Source of the DNA: Aquirhabdus sp.
GTDB taxonomy: Bacteria > Pseudomonadota > Gammaproteobacteria > Pseudomonadales > Moraxellaceae
Direction of reading: 5' to 3'
DNA length: 6,864 nucleotides
Assembly: GCA_030151145.1 (NCBI GenBank)
Contig: JASLEL010000332.1
Location: 1-6,864, forward strand
Shown here: piece after piece, positions 6,306-6,864 of the stretch
How the letters are laid out: each line of letters begins with the position of its first letter
How positions within the stretch are numbered: the stretch's first letter is position 1
The notes under the pieces: model-generated
The model's input: only the letters and a program-made list of their open reading frames with translations
Told to the model about the DNA's origin: nothing
Database searches by the model: none
Position numbers and translations under genes: made by a program

Positions 6306-6611
6306 TTAGAAATTAGCCGCATCAATCGCCGCATCGTCCATGCTCAGGCGATAAAAGAGCGCCGCACGCATGGAATGGATCGCCTGTTTCAGATCCGCAA
6401 TGGCCTGCGCTTTCTTGCCACCGAAATCATCCGGTGCTGCTTCGAGTTTCTTTAATGCGCCCTCAGAGTCGTGAATCGCCGCAACGATGCGTGGATGAGC
6501 ATGCGCCTCCTGCTGGATGGTGAGTTGGGGGGCAGCCATCGCAGGAGTCACGGCAGCCATACCGATGGTCATGGTGGTGGCAATCAGGGCCGATTTGAAT
6601 AGGTTATTCAT
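6306..6611 (-). CDS. Small secreted helical protein of unknown function
   Basis: The product is 101 residues from ATG 6611, chosen because GGAG lies seven bases upstream and the resulting N-terminus is a classic signal peptide: MNNLFK, a hydrophobic 8-22, and PAMA before the cut at about residue 26. The frame stays open 45 codons further upstream, but that extension is charged, lacks this logic and covers the promoter region. The mature chain of about 75 residues looks like two amphipathic helices: HPRIVAAIHDSEGALKKLEA (39-58), a turn PDDFGGKK (60-67), and AQAIADLKQAIHSMRAAL (68-85). The pattern 'HPRI..AI...A...L..A..DFGG.K..AI.....AI..L..AL' recalls unnamed small exported proteins in other proteobacteria. 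I know no assigned function for them. It contains no Cys, so no disulfides and no lipobox. Periplasmic or secreted location is likely; the partner is unknown. Confidence 0.8.
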   Translation of the reverse strand: MNNLFKSALIATTMTIGMAAVTPAMAAPQLTIQQEAHAHPRIVAAIHDSEGALKKLEAAPDDFGGKKAQAIADLKQAIHSMRAALFYRLSMDDAAIDAANF

Positions 6612-6647
6612 TCTCTTTCTCCGGTTGAGTCGGGTGATCAAAAATAC

Positions 6648-6663
6648 GTATCCAGATGGATAC
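6648..6663. promoter_or_regulatory. Candidate operator dyad GTATCC-N4-GGATAC
   Basis: Two perfect 6-base arms around a 4-base centre lie 37-52 bases upstream of the start of the small secreted protein gene, where an operator or activator site would be expected. A TTGATT, a possible -35 on the minus strand, lies just upstream (6674-6669), but no good -10 at proper spacing was found. A 16-base two-fold site suits a dimeric helix-turn-helix regulator; none is encoded in the window. Confidence 0.35.
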
Positions 6664-6770
6664 ACCCTAATCAACGTGCGGAATCCCTCAAAGGTTGACC
6701 GATCGCCTGTAAGCATTAGTGACATTAGGGGCACTTTTTGCAACATCTATGGCGACACAGACATGGACGC

Positions 6771-6864
6771 CTAAATGCAATAACCACTAAAAACAACAAT
6801 CTGTGCAAACAACGACCGCTAAATGTAATAACCTCTAAAAACAACAGCCTGCAGACAATGACCA
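6771..6864. repeat. Two tandem copies of a 46-48 base repeat, cut by the window edge
   Basis: Copy 1 (6771-6818) and copy 2 (6819-6864) both begin CTAAATG, share AATAACC and CTAAAAACAACA, and end in similar A/C-rich sequence with GACC. I align them with about seven substitutions and one 2-base gap. The strand is strongly biased: the plus strand is rich in A and C and poor in G. More copies may follow outside the window. It may be a minisatellite, a set of protein-binding iterons, or part of a larger intergenic element. Confidence 0.7.

Noticed and set aside
6612..6746. 45-codon N-terminal extension of the small secreted protein
   Set aside because: The ATG at 6611 has an ideal GGAG and begins a standard signal peptide; the extension would bury the signal and covers the operator-like dyad.
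1..6864. CRISPR array, tRNA/rRNA, insertion sequence, prophage, toxin-antitoxin or defence cassette
   Set aside because: No spaced direct-repeat array, cloverleaf, transposase, integrase or nuclease motif was recognised on either strand. The edge tandem repeat has no unique spacers.

Overview
The window carries five protein-coding genes, all on the minus strand and read from right to left. They are a small secreted helical protein (6611→6306), a lipoprotein serine-carboxyl peptidase of the sedolisin family S53 (5992→3800), a TPR-containing GT41 glycosyltransferase of the SPINDLY/O-GlcNAc-transferase type (3653→2058), an outer-membrane beta-barrel 'transporter' (1934→1176), and a surface-type protein with a DUF6160-like N-terminus (806→ past the left edge, 3' end missing). 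Four of the five products carry an export signal (signal peptide or lipobox). The glycosyltransferase is the only clearly cytoplasmic one.

The organism is probably a Gram-negative gammaproteobacterium. The leftmost protein matches, from memory, the pattern of DUF6160 proteins common in Acinetobacter and other Moraxellaceae. A lipobox lipoprotein and an outer-membrane barrel also imply two membranes. Base composition looks close to balanced in the genes, which is GC-richer than typical Acinetobacter, so a less AT-rich Moraxellaceae genus is possible. This is an inference, not a proof.

Each of the four genes whose 3' end is visible is followed by its own inverted repeat (6234-6260, 3727-3767, 1968-1986, 1126-1159), and the gaps between genes are 123 to 369 bases. 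The window therefore looks like separate single-gene units rather than an operon, and functional cooperation between the genes is not demonstrated. The most structured non-coding DNA lies upstream of the leftmost gene: an AT-rich stretch with three dyads, one of them a terminator-like hairpin with six T's directly before the ribosome binding site. At the right edge there are two copies of a roughly 48-base tandem repeat that runs into the window boundary, and a GTATCC-N4-GGATAC dyad lies upstream of the small secreted gene.

I found no CRISPR array, tRNA, rRNA, transposase, phage gene, toxin-antitoxin pair or recognisable defence system. The items most worth a second look are the sedolisin's long non-standard N-terminal region, the orphan GT41 enzyme, the attenuator-like leader, and the edge repeat.
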